Shown piece by piece: positions 10,401 to 17,424 of a stretch of DNA of 23,607 nt. How positions within the stretch are numbered: the first letter of the stretch is position 1; each line of letters begins with the position of its first letter. This stretch comes from a virus: the IMG/VR virus record IMGVR_UViG_3300043777_000071, positions 1 through 23,607 of that record; one strand, 5' to 3'. The notes below the pieces were generated by a model. The model saw nothing but the letters and a program-made list of their open reading frames with translations. It ran no database searches and was not told the DNA's origin. The translations under genes were made by a program, and so were the position numbers.

Positions 10401-10733
10401 AAGCGCGGCTTGTCCTTGAAGCGCGAGGTAGCCAGGCTTTGGGGTGCCGTTCGGCCCACTGCGGTCGTTTGGGTCGCCTTGTGTCAGATTCAGAAGCTGG
10501 TTCTGATATTTATTGAAAGCATCATTCGCGACAATTTGGTTTTGTTGTAGCTGGTAGTGCATGGCGACATCGCCTGCCGCCGCGCCAGCATTCTCCACCG
10601 CCCCGCCGAGTTTTTGCGCGGCCTGCCCAATAAGACCGCCGAAATCAGCGGGATTGGGCGAAATATTCTCATACTGCCGCGCCGGACCTGTAGGTTCCGC
10701 GGTTGGGTATGGGACGTAGGGTTCTTGCGCCAT
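7476..10733 (-). CDS. Internal virion protein with lytic transglycosylase domain
   Basis: A 1085-residue ejection protein, the likely counterpart of T7 gp16, thought to cut peptidoglycan during DNA entry. Residues 1-330 are Gln/Ala-rich and helical. A lysozyme-like transglycosylase domain lies at about 335-430. The probable catalytic Glu is E352 in AQIESGTG, followed by RNNPYQLG and, near 416-426, YVVHQQGVKGG, which resembles the family's late Tyr/His/Gln motif. A second small domain at about 545-625 (GDISTV, then PLVWDGKTLSPDDAAKRA, then TADAADARYAQMHNFME) resembles a module seen in many large phage virion proteins. The rest is helical with a Thr/Pro/Ala-rich tail. The ATG at 10733 follows the previous stop by 12 bases, with only a weak ribosome site. 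The -1 frame continues past its stop into the next gene's start. Confidence 0.85.
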   Translation of the reverse strand: MAQEPYVPYPTAEPTGPARQYENISPNPADFGGLIGQAAQKLGGAVENAGAAAGDVAMHYQLQQNQIVANDAFNKYQNQLLNLTQGDPNDRSGPNGTPKPGYLALQGQAALTAQPAVEAAVEQARQSIASGLNRAQQIQFAESSRRLQMYTLDSIRSHFIRQQNIYGQSVNVAGQQTAERAIGANAGDITPEAEQNFNNNRADWLLHAYQEVQLQGNAGDPKIVANALEMANQKAIVARVQAIEAKDPINGAQKAATWLDTGVLPVLPGMPGDPQKPSLVKDHLEPSVLNQLESHLKGVQEGQDINSFVNGPAPAPLAGPRAANPEVSGAIGPAAARIGMPEDQARTIAQIESGTGANMGARNNPYQLGDAEKISVGMHPGDSLTEQTNKGVVFLKQAYDVASQTVGYPAQGWQTYVVHQQGVKGGPVLLQADPNANAANALAAAGVPHALANITSNGGTADMTVGQFLQHWQDVYARKAREAGVSGTTMSSTDAMAMLRTRGFSIAPPPTRYSNNFSAAMSTLNMTPQEQNLYQHHLDNLSGDGKVTQPNGDISTVLQAVVGHDGLFYNIPLVWDGKTLSPDDAAKRAGAQGWQNWPAYATADAADARYAQMHNFMEKDTANFIRQQSDSAPAVAALQPAGYTPAAGGSVPPQQSAATMPTSPLHTPQAYGMLAQRYAEKEAEAAQRWPGNLAMQHRAMEAVKQDMQFNIMLQQHSIAEAQRAQKENLDTAANDVITSLYSSLASGSNAPPFDAGKMIFNNPALAGPGGGEVKKTLTEFAEHQMQQAGKGPLYGYSPGFTKAYHDILDPTSPDHINNLGDLVKRGTPNGGDLPLNEIKELSGIYTASHKDPDKQSSNVIADGLQHYAKDHLLFQGATPSDQPLPYGMGLRDPVGEDLYNSQFLPKFRRGLDAAMNTGDQSKVDAYLSRDNVDKMLQGLRTTSQMAKDRLAALGETSATQPEKPGTPLPPAPKGATQHGWEVLMDQLPTSNGKTWQHSAWAGVLGQLLQDANDPKEHDGAIQDFNAKFGRNMGLDAQHVIDTLRGTATAAQPGAPNATTTAAASARGYTPREPINRPTRPDAPLW

Positions 10734-10745
10734 ATTACGCTTCTA

Positions 10746-11447
10746 TCACGCGAGAGCTGACGGAGCAGTGCCGGGCGTGCCAGAAGCAAGCTGCCACCCA
10801 GCATAGGCTCGCGTGGCGCCGGACGCGCCTGATAGTAGCGAGCCGAACGCCGATATTCCTCCTTCGACCGGTGCCTGAGCTTCTTCCGCCTGAGCCAGAG
10901 ACTGCTGGCCGCTAAATGATGTCGCCGCGGTCTGGTAGCCGTACACCTGCTGCGCCGTATTGCTGCGCACGGTCAACGCGTTCAATTCGCCGAGAGATGC
11001 CGCGGAAGATCGCACATCGACCGCGGACCCTTGGTTCACCTCAATATTCGACGCCGCCTGAGATGCTTCGATCGCTCCCACGCGAGCGCGCGTCTGAAGC
11101 CCTATCTGCTCTTGCTGCGTTTCACCAGCCGCGGCGGCCTGCTGCGCCTGATTCTTCGCGATCGACTGGTTGTTCGCCGCGACCTGGGCCTGATACGCGG
11201 CACTCTGCCCCTGCGCCGCGGCGGACTCCGCCGCACCCAGCGCGCCGATGGTGCCCCCCACCAGGGAAGTGGCGAGCGACGCGCCAAGCAACTGCGTGGT
11301 GGTAAGGCCGAGAAAGGTAGGCGCGGCTGCCGCGGCGGCTGCACCAGTCGTGGCGGCAGCCGCGGCTCCGATCGTTGGTAGAACTGACGCATCGGCAAGG
11401 GCCGCGCCAGTGGCGGCGGCGGTGGCCGGTATGGTTGCACTGGGCAT
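10746..11447 (-). CDS. T7 gp14-like internal virion protein
   Basis: A 233-residue protein with a very Ala-rich hydrophobic N-terminal part (about residues 5-80), including a stretch LLGASLATSLVGGTIGALG that could enter a membrane. A Gln/Ala-rich helical region follows (about 80-180; AYQAQVAANNQ, ARVGAIEASQAASNI). This pattern of a hydrophobic segment, then a long helix with an RVGAIEAS-type stretch, matches the small internal virion proteins of T7-like phages, which are thought to form the outer-membrane part of the ejection channel. The position between tail genes and the transglycosylase fits that role. The ATG at 11447 starts one base after the upstream TGA. The assignment rests on composition and order; sequence identity to T7 gp14 itself is expected to be low. 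Confidence 0.7.
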   Translation of the reverse strand: MPSATIPATAAATGAALADASVLPTIGAAAAATTGAAAAAAAPTFLGLTTTQLLGASLATSLVGGTIGALGAAESAAAQGQSAAYQAQVAANNQSIAKNQAQQAAAAGETQQEQIGLQTRARVGAIEASQAASNIEVNQGSAVDVRSSAASLGELNALTVRSNTAQQVYGYQTAATSFSGQQSLAQAEEAQAPVEGGISAFGSLLSGASGATRAYAGWQLASGTPGTAPSALA

Positions 11448-11448
11448 C

Positions 11449-12069
11449 TCAGGCCGCCGTTCTCAGGAGAGACCCGTCGCGCGCCAGGCGCCGCAGTTCT
11501 GACTTACACAGACGTTTGGTATTCTCGACTGCGTCGCGATTGGCGTGGTAGTAGTTCAGCACCGAGCGTACATCTACCTGGATATTTTGCTCGCGCAGTT
11601 TAAGCCACCAGCCGCGATCGAATGGCTGCATCAGGCAATGCTCGAATATGGTTTTGCAGCCTCGTTCGGTGTCCAGATCTTCGTAGTCCAAGGTCAGTAC
11701 GTTTTCCTGCGCCGATATCTGGTCCAGCATACGCGCGCCGTAATTCATATTACGGCGCAATATACCAATATCGTAGCGCATTGGGGAGATATCGACCGCT
11801 AACATCGACCGCATCACGTCGTCCACCGCGCGGCGCACGACAATGGCGCGCAAATTCGGTACATAATGATGCCATAACCACCACCCTTGCGCCGCCGCGG
11901 TCTCAGCGGTACCCACGCCGGGCTGCGAAAAATAATCGACGATGTCCCGCATGGAGCGCACGGTGATGGCTTTTTCATGCCCGCAAACCCATCCGGCGTA
12001 AGTTAAATAGCGGGACAACCACGCCGTGCGCGATCTTGGCAGCGCATAAATGATAAACGGATCGCTCAA
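11449..12069 (-). CDS. Sulfotransferase-like P-loop protein
   Basis: A 206-residue protein resembling compact sulfotransferases that use PAPS. Residues 8-18 (YALPRSRTAWL) match the PAPS 5'-phosphosulfate loop, although the usual Gly of PRSGT is Arg here. Residues 77-90 (VVRRAVDDVMRSML) resemble the 3'-phosphate binding segment, with Arg and Ser (R79, S88) in the expected pattern. A segment TLDYEDLD at about 126-133 and a Trp-containing stretch near 154 follow. The start overlaps the gp13-like gene's stop as ATGA, so the two are probably co-translated. Small PRSRT-type proteins of this kind occur in other phages, but their substrate is not established. It could modify host surface sugars, a virion protein or a small molecule, or it may only bind a nucleotide. 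Confidence 0.7.
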   Translation of the reverse strand: MSDPFIIYALPRSRTAWLSRYLTYAGWVCGHEKAITVRSMRDIVDYFSQPGVGTAETAAAQGWWLWHHYVPNLRAIVVRRAVDDVMRSMLAVDISPMRYDIGILRRNMNYGARMLDQISAQENVLTLDYEDLDTERGCKTIFEHCLMQPFDRGWWLKLREQNIQVDVRSVLNYYHANRDAVENTKRLCKSELRRLARDGSLLRTAA

Positions 12070-12521
12070 CGTGGCCGCTCCATGCGGTAGCGCCGGAACG
12101 GCGCCCCATACCTGCCGAATGGTAGCGGATTCTCGACCTTAAAGCCAACCATCTCCAGCAGGCGCACTGCTTTGGTGTAAGAAGCATCGACATAGCCCTG
12201 AAGCGCCGGGCACAGCAGTAGCATATCCGCGACTTCGCGGCGTGCTGTCTTCACGAACGCCAACTTCACCCGCTCCACGGCGGGCGTGGTGAGGAGCCAT
12301 GGCTCGCCGACCTTCCCAAAGGGACTTCCGCCCATGCCCCAGATCGCGGCGAGTTCGCCATCGACCAATGCCACTTTACTGAACAGACTGCCGCGCCACG
12401 AGCGCCACACAGCCTGACCGGGGCGCAGCCCCGCGGCCTCAACCTCGTCTTTATCTCCCGCGCGCAGCTTCACGCTGATGAGACGCACGTGCGCGGGAGT
12501 GGATGGTGTGATCTCAAGCAT
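12066..12521 (-). CDS. T7 gp13-like protein (acyltransferase fold)
   Basis: A 151-residue protein from the preferred ATG at 12521. The segment LVDGELAAIWGMGGSP, then PWLLTTPAV, a helical stretch to LLLCPALQGYVDA, then AVRLLEMVGFKVE follows the layout of T7 gp13 relatives and of GNAT acetyltransferases. The late motif, in which a residue pair after a helix leads to a Leu-x-x-x-GF, is the typical GNAT end. T7 gp13 is needed for virion assembly, not known as an enzyme, so catalysis should not be assumed. I chose the ATG at 12521 because AGGA lies eight bases before it. ATGs at 12527 and 12545 are in frame but have poor spacing. The gene overlaps the end of the nozzle gene and, by ATGA, the start of the sulfotransferase-like gene. 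Confidence 0.7.
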   Translation of the reverse strand: MLEITPSTPAHVRLISVKLRAGDKDEVEAAGLRPGQAVWRSWRGSLFSKVALVDGELAAIWGMGGSPFGKVGEPWLLTTPAVERVKLAFVKTARREVADMLLLCPALQGYVDASYTKAVRLLEMVGFKVENPLPFGRYGAPFRRYRMERPR

Positions 12522-15500
12522 CCACATCGTCCTGGATTCGGACATAAGGAGCCAAACTAAGGATCGTCAAAGGCAGCGGCAGTGTCTGCTGAATGGCGAC
12601 CTGGCCATTCGAGAAGCCCAACTGGTCGGAGACCGGCGCGACCCAGTCGCCAAACGAGAAATCATAGGGTTGAATGGGTGAGCGCGACCCTTCAACCGGA
12701 CCCGTGACATTGTTCATGTTGGTCCACGGCACCGTGGCCATGTTGGGGGACACAGACTGATCTGGCTGGTTGCAGCCGACCTGGAACGGCATACCGGCGT
12801 CCGCGATCCGCGCGATGACCTGATCGAACTCTTTACGGCGCGTCTGCACGGTAACGGCGCCCGGCATGTCCAGATAGAGGGTCTGCAACTGCGCGGTGAA
12901 GCCCAGACCGATGATGATCGCGGTCGCCGGTTGTTGCAGCGTCACCGTGCCGTTCACCACGATCTGCGACTGCTGCACGATGCCGTCCGCCAGAATGGAG
13001 ACGAGCATGCCTTCAAGGTGGTTAAGACCGTAGACAGTCGTGATGGGCGCGGTAATTGTCCAGTCACCGGACTGCGCGGGGATCGGCGTGTTCAGCGGGT
13101 CGTCCGGCAACGTACTCTCGTGTTGCTGAAGCACATCACCTGTCAGCACGGTACCAGACACGAAATTCGTCACGCGGATCAAACGGTCGCCCATGCGCAC
13201 AATGTCGCCCGCCTCGCCTTGGCCAGGGGCATTGAGGAATACCGGCGTGGACGCGGTCAGAGTGGCGGCATAAACCGTCTCGATGTTCACCGCGGCGCCG
13301 CCGCCCAGACCGGAGGGGTCGATGACATTGAAGACCGGGTCCGTATAGTCCAGCAGATTTCCTGACACCGACGCGGCGGTGACGACGCCCGCCGCGATGG
13401 TTACGGTGCCTATCGCGCCGAGACCGGTTGGGTCGTCAATCCGGACGTAAGTGGCGGCGGAGTAATTCGCACCACCATAGACCAACGTTGGTTGTTGAAG
13501 TGTCGGGATGCCCGCGGAAGACGAGATGTTCAGGATCGCGTTTGGTGTGTTCTGGGGATAAGAGAGGCCCGCGTCCACGCACCATGATTGCTCCAGATCG
13601 TCCCATTGGCGATTATCCATCCGCTCCAGGTAATTCGCCCAGACGGGGATACCGTCGTTCTGAATCAACCGCTGTACGATGAAGTAGGGCGCGTTGACCG
13701 GGGGCTCTGAAACCGTGGCGACCGACACAAACAGACCGTTGGTGTCATGACGCGACCAGGCATAGACATCCTGTTCCTTCAGATACGTCAGGCACAACAG
13801 AATGCCGTCCTCCCGGATCAGCCAGAGCAGCTTGTTAGGCTCTTCGGCCCACCCCCATTGCAGAATGGTATGCCCGTCGAACAAATGGTTCGACAGCACC
13901 GTCATGTCGGTGCCCGTGTAGATGTTGACGAAGAAGTTGTAGCTCAGATCGCGAACGATTGAACCTTTCTCCTGCACGTAGAGGATGTCGTAGTTGATGG
14001 CGATCGGCGGCACGAGAGGAGAGCAGCCATTATATGCCTGCGGGTTGGCCACCTGATTGGATGGCGTCAGAGCCGTTGACGTAGCCAGGCCGCCGCCGGC
14101 ACCCGACAACTGCCACGCGCCGAGCCCTGTGAAAATCACAAGTCCGCCAGGCATATTTAGCATCCATTGAATGCCATTCACCTGCTGGCTCCATGGCGAC
14201 CCGATAATGGCGTCGCTGTCGGAGACCGGGACACTGGAGTCCATGTTGGTGAAGGCGCCGGGCTGAGAAGCGAAATAGGTGTCCGGTTCGTTATTGGTGT
14301 TGGCGTAGATGCGCCGCTGTTGAAAATACGCCACGCAACTGGGGAACGTGCCGGTGGATGGGCCAATGTTAAGGGTCGCGGACGCGCTGGAACCGCCGCC
14401 CGTGGCGTCGATGATGTTAACAAACTCGCCGCCCGTCATCCCCGCGCCGCCATCCTGCACGACGATCCACTCGACCTGACCACCGATGACAATCGGAAGA
14501 AGTTGCGGGTTCTGCCCGATCGGGCTGACGACAGAGGCCGTCGTGCCTGTCGCGCTATAGCCAGATCCGACATCGGTCATGGTGACGGAGAGCACCGATG
14601 ACGTGGCGAAGGGATTCTTGTGCAGCGGCGGCGTGATGGCGTAATCGGGAATAACGTTGGTGTCTGTGAACGCTGGCCCGAACGCGGTGCCGATATAGCC
14701 AAACAACTGCCCGGCCGTGGGCGGATTCATGAAGGTGACAGGCGCGGAATAGAAGTTGTAGGAACCAGCGGTGGAGACCGTCCCGCAACTGATGGTGATC
14801 GTCGCGGCTTCCACGGCGATGTCCACTGACGTGGTCGTGCCCACCGGAGAAGCAATGCTTTCTTCGCCCGTGACCCTGTCGATCGCCGTGGCGACGAACT
14901 GATAGTAGAAACTTTTCGTGTCGATTCCGGAATCGACTTCCACGATGGAAATAGACGGCGGCGCGGCGACGGCGGACCCGAACATGGTTTTGGTGAGGAG
15001 CCAGTCGCTCTCCGTGATGCGCGCGAGATCGTATGGAGGGTACGAAGGATGCGTCAGCGTCATGGTATCGGCCGACTGCGTAAACTTCAGAAGCGGCAGA
15101 TCGGACGCGGCGTAAGGTGTGGCTATGGTGTAGATGCGCGCCGCCGTGCCGCCAGAGACGTAAGGCTGATAGTGCGTGGTGTCGATCTGCGTGCCGGTGA
15201 GCGTGTTCGTCAGAGTAAAGTCGTTGGTGGAGGCGTTGGAGACGATGAACGAGCGGCCACTGATCTGAGTCATACCGCTGAAACCGGTGAGGAACACTTC
15301 GTCGCCGTTGCTGTAACCGTGCCCTGTATCAGTCACGACGCCTGGGTTGGCGTTCGTGATGTTGGTAATGGTGGTTGGTGCCTCAGTGATGTACGCGCCG
15401 TCCGCGGCGAAGCGGAAGTACTTTTCGCCGCACTCTATGACGATGCCATTTTCAACGCTGAATTGAAAAGGAATGATGCGCGGAACGGGGACAGTGAGTG

Positions 15501-15696
15501 CCGTGCCTTGGTTGCCTTGCTTGCACTGACCTACCCAGCGTGTGCCAGCGCGCGTGGATGCGCCGCCGCGATACGACGCCCAGAAATTCCTGAGTGTTGA
15601 ACAACCTGACTTGTACTTGGCGAGATCGACTCTGCCAAATAGCTGTGGGCTGAGCTCCCCGGCGCTGACTGCTGGTTGGAATACAGGGACTGTAAT
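12514..15696 (-). CDS. Tail tubular protein B-like nozzle protein, probable ATT start
   Basis: A long (about 1060 residues) tail protein in the position of T7 gp12. The N-terminal segment (VFQPAVSAGELSPQLFGRVD, then YKSGCSTLRNF, SYRGGASTRAGT) is the hallmark opening of this family. A small beta domain near 122-165 (GHGYSNGDEVFLTGFSGMT) resembles the FCCH-type domain seen in many phage tail proteins. A family motif at about 458-525 follows (AYFQQRRIYANTNNEPDTYFAS, shown in part, to LVIFTGLGAWQLSG). Two related beta repeats occur at about 371-445 and 735-805, both with a G-x-x-YS start and a Gly/Ala-rich end. The first ATG, GTG or TTG in frame is GTG at 15336, 120 codons into this conserved region. 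The only start that keeps the whole domain is ATT at 15696, six bases after AAGGGGG. Confidence 0.8.
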   Translation of the reverse strand: MTVPVFQPAVSAGELSPQLFGRVDLAKYKSGCSTLRNFWASYRGGASTRAGTRWVGQCKQGNQGTALTVPVPRIIPFQFSVENGIVIECGEKYFRFAADGAYITEAPTTITNITNANPGVVTDTGHGYSNGDEVFLTGFSGMTQISGRSFIVSNASTNDFTLTNTLTGTQIDTTHYQPYVSGGTAARIYTIATPYAASDLPLLKFTQSADTMTLTHPSYPPYDLARITESDWLLTKTMFGSAVAAPPSISIVEVDSGIDTKSFYYQFVATAIDRVTGEESIASPVGTTTSVDIAVEAATITISCGTVSTAGSYNFYSAPVTFMNPPTAGQLFGYIGTAFGPAFTDTNVIPDYAITPPLHKNPFATSSVLSVTMTDVGSGYSATGTTASVVSPIGQNPQLLPIVIGGQVEWIVVQDGGAGMTGGEFVNIIDATGGGSSASATLNIGPSTGTFPSCVAYFQQRRIYANTNNEPDTYFASQPGAFTNMDSSVPVSDSDAIIGSPWSQQVNGIQWMLNMPGGLVIFTGLGAWQLSGAGGGLATSTALTPSNQVANPQAYNGCSPLVPPIAINYDILYVQEKGSIVRDLSYNFFVNIYTGTDMTVLSNHLFDGHTILQWGWAEEPNKLLWLIREDGILLCLTYLKEQDVYAWSRHDTNGLFVSVATVSEPPVNAPYFIVQRLIQNDGIPVWANYLERMDNRQWDDLEQSWCVDAGLSYPQNTPNAILNISSSAGIPTLQQPTLVYGGANYSAATYVRIDDPTGLGAIGTVTIAAGVVTAASVSGNLLDYTDPVFNVIDPSGLGGGAAVNIETVYAATLTASTPVFLNAPGQGEAGDIVRMGDRLIRVTNFVSGTVLTGDVLQQHESTLPDDPLNTPIPAQSGDWTITAPITTVYGLNHLEGMLVSILADGIVQQSQIVVNGTVTLQQPATAIIIGLGFTAQLQTLYLDMPGAVTVQTRRKEFDQVIARIADAGMPFQVGCNQPDQSVSPNMATVPWTNMNNVTGPVEGSRSPIQPYDFSFGDWVAPVSDQLGFSNGQVAIQQTLPLPLTILSLAPYVRIQDDVDA

Positions 15697-15709
15697 TTTA
15701 CACCCCCTT
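15694..15709 (-). promoter_or_regulatory. Ribosome binding site and ATT start of the nozzle gene
   Basis: Directly after the adaptor stop codon the minus strand reads AAGGGGGTGTAAAATT. The purine run can pair with the 16S 3' end, and ATT follows six bases after it, at normal start spacing. A GTG inside the run is in another frame and is followed at once by TAA, so it cannot start the gene. A TAG lies in the same frame about 32 bases upstream of the ATT, and no ATG, GTG or TTG occurs between it and position 15336. Confidence 0.55.
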
Positions 15710-16520
15710 AGTAGCGCAAGCCACTGCTACCATCAGGAAAAGCGAGACCGCCCCAGCCGCCGCCAGCCCCATAGCCCGCACCGCTATACGGACCAAGCCC
15801 CCAACCTCCAAAGCCATTTGTCATGCGCGCTGTAATCCACTCAGCGCTACGGTCTACCGACGATATCGATTCGTCCCCGTTGATTACCCGCGCCTCATCC
15901 AAAAGACCTTTGGTCTGCGCTACCTGCTGAGCGTATTGTTGGGCGTTGCGCGCCAGAGCGTTAATGGCATAGCAGCCGAGATAGGAGGTGATGGAGTTGA
16001 GCAGCAGAACGTCCCACGCATCGGGCGTCTGCGACAAATCGCGCGTGTAGACCAGAGAAGCCGCGCACAGATTTGTATAGAGAACTTTGATCGGATTCCC
16101 CTGCGCGTCGAAATCTGTGGCCACGACAAAAGGAATGCCGGTCGGCGCGGGCGGTATGAGGGCGAGTGAATTAGGCGCGGTGGTGAGCGGCACACCTTGA
16201 GGCTGTGCGGGGATGGTCGGCAATAAGAACCGCGCCATCAGGCAATCGGGGGGTAGCAGATACTCGAACAGCCACGGCTGGATGGGCGGATTCGATGTCG
16301 TTACGCCGTTTATCACCGCGGCTTTATAGAGAGTCAGAACGACCTGGCCTCTCAGGCAGTTCCATTTGACCGCGCGCATGATAGCTTGCACGCGTGGAGT
16401 GTAGTTCAGAAAAGCAAATTGCCCCGCGGGCGACGTGTCAGACCCGTTGGCCGATGTTATCGTATAGCGGCTGCCCACCTCGGACAGGGCGAGTTGACAT
16501 ACATTGGTCGGTGTGGTCAC
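15708..16520 (-). CDS. Head-to-tail adaptor, T7 gp11-like tail tubular protein A
   Basis: A 270-residue protein that probably sits below the portal and joins the head to the tail nozzle. The N-terminus (TNVCQLALSEVGSRYTI, then a helix to YTPRVQAIMRAVKWNCLR) has the classic layout of gp11-like adaptors: Ala-Leu helix, Gly turn, a run to an Arg-containing helix, then Trp-Asn. The segment PWLFEYLLPPDCL at about 82-94 and the late helix LLLNSITSYLGCYAINAL fit the same family. The C-terminal 40 residues are Gly/Tyr/Trp-rich and probably flexible. The start is GTG at 16520, six bases after a strong GGAGG-type ribosome site, which makes the start secure. Its stop is followed directly by the nozzle gene's ribosome site. 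Confidence 0.8.
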   Translation of the reverse strand: MTTPTNVCQLALSEVGSRYTITSANGSDTSPAGQFAFLNYTPRVQAIMRAVKWNCLRGQVVLTLYKAAVINGVTTSNPPIQPWLFEYLLPPDCLMARFLLPTIPAQPQGVPLTTAPNSLALIPPAPTGIPFVVATDFDAQGNPIKVLYTNLCAASLVYTRDLSQTPDAWDVLLLNSITSYLGCYAINALARNAQQYAQQVAQTKGLLDEARVINGDESISSVDRSAEWITARMTNGFGGWGLGPYSGAGYGAGGGWGGLAFPDGSSGLRY

Positions 16521-16532
16521 CGGACACCTCCG

Positions 16533-16859
16533 TTACCCTTCGGGCGAAGGTGGTGCGGCAGGCTCTTCAGCCTTCACCGTAACATACATGCGCTGCGCGG
16601 CGTCCCAGGTGAGAACTTCTCCGTCCGGCAACGTCACCGTGGTTGGCTGCGCGATGATCTCTTCGGGGGCGTGCATCTCCAGCGGAGCGAACATGCCGGG
16701 GCGCATCGCCGCGGCGGGCGGCGCTTCGGGCGCGGCGTCCTCAGAGACAAGCACGGCGGGCGGCGCGAGACGAAAATCGTCCGGCACGACAAGTTCGTCG
16801 CCGGCTTCAACGATGTGTGCGTCCACGTAAGACTGCTTCAGGAAACGTACGCGTTTCAT
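16533..16859 (-). CDS. Small virion-module protein, unknown function
   Basis: A 108-residue protein. Residues 1-30 (MKRVRFLKQSYVDAHIVEAG, then DELVVPDD) form a short beta-type module found at the start of many small phage proteins, where a strand is followed by a Gly-Asp turn and a Val-Pro-Asp. The middle is Ala/Pro/Glu-rich. Residues 73-95 (TTVTLPDGEVLTWDAAQRM) make a second small beta unit, and the tail is Ala/Pro/Glu. The ATG overlaps the stop of the upstream gene as ATGA. No enzyme motif is visible. Location between the staple-like and adaptor genes suggests a minor head or head-tail protein, but this is inference from position only. Confidence 0.7.
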   Translation of the reverse strand: MKRVRFLKQSYVDAHIVEAGDELVVPDDFRLAPPAVLVSEDAAPEAPPAAAMRPGMFAPLEMHAPEEIIAQPTTVTLPDGEVLTWDAAQRMYVTVKAEEPAAPPSPEG

Positions 16860-17101
16860 TGCTGTTCATTCTCCATCATCGCCCGCACCATACCAACGTC
16901 GGTCAGCGTAAAACCGCCCAGCGTTTGCCGCCCGTAGCCCGCGGCGATCAGTTCTGCTTCCGTCTCTGGCGACATCACGGGCCGCATGAGGCGGTTGGCG
17001 CCCATCGCGCGCAGCGCGGCGGTCGATGTGTCTTCGAGCGGCGTGGTCAGCTTCTGCCGGTCCTCTGGCGGAACGCGCGTGATGATGGGGGCGGTGGCCA
17101 T
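16856..17101 (-). CDS. Small conserved-type phage protein, unknown function
   Basis: An 81-residue acidic to neutral protein (start MATAPIITRVPPEDRQKLTT) with predicted helices at about 25-60 and a C-terminal stretch AGYGRQTLGGFTLTDVGMVR. I do not recognise a family. The ATG at 17101 overlaps the TAA of the staple-like gene as TAATG, and the stop overlaps the next start as ATGA, so it is tightly coupled on both sides. The frame is open further upstream to a longer start at 17305, but that extension is Arg-rich and antiparallel in quality to the real upstream gene, so it was not used. Confidence 0.7.
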   Translation of the reverse strand: MATAPIITRVPPEDRQKLTTPLEDTSTAALRAMGANRLMRPVMSPETEAELIAAGYGRQTLGGFTLTDVGMVRAMMENEQQ

Positions 17102-17424
17102 TAGTCGGGTTCGTTTTCCTCTCCTTCCGATTCCAGCGCCAGGTCTGTAATCGAAAGTTCCACGCGAATCTCGGAGCCGTTTCCAGTGTCTCGCTTCGAC
17201 ACCGAGGTAACCTGCGCAAGTGCGAACAGATGAATGGTGTCGCCGCACTCGCAATCTTCGTCGAGATCCAGCTTTTCGAGTTCGGTTTCCGTCAACGATA
17301 TGCAAAGGCCGTACGGAACATCGGGGATGTCCATCGGCACCGGCATGACGCGCTCAACTGCCTCCTCCACCTTTTCTTCAGGCGTCCTCCGCATCGAGAC
17401 AAACTTGTGGAAATGTCCGGCCAT
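17101..17424 (-). CDS. Capsid staple-like protein
   Basis: A 107-residue protein resembling the small staple or stabilising proteins that clamp neighbouring capsomers on some tailed-phage heads. The matching features, counted from this start, are PYGLCISLTETELEKLDLD (about 37-55), then a short acidic turn, GDTIHLFALAQVTSVSKRD (about 61-79), and VELSITDLALE (about 87-97) before an acidic tail. Two ATGs are possible. The second, at 17424, lies four bases after the AGGAGG site, and the first, at 17427, lies only one base after it, so I chose the second. The site itself is inside the last codons of the upstream endonuclease gene. Family recognition is from memory of the pattern; a profile search should settle it. 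Confidence 0.7.
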   Translation of the reverse strand: MAGHFHKFVSMRRTPEEKVEEAVERVMPVPMDIPDVPYGLCISLTETELEKLDLDEDCECGDTIHLFALAQVTSVSKRDTGNGSEIRVELSITDLALESEGEENEPD

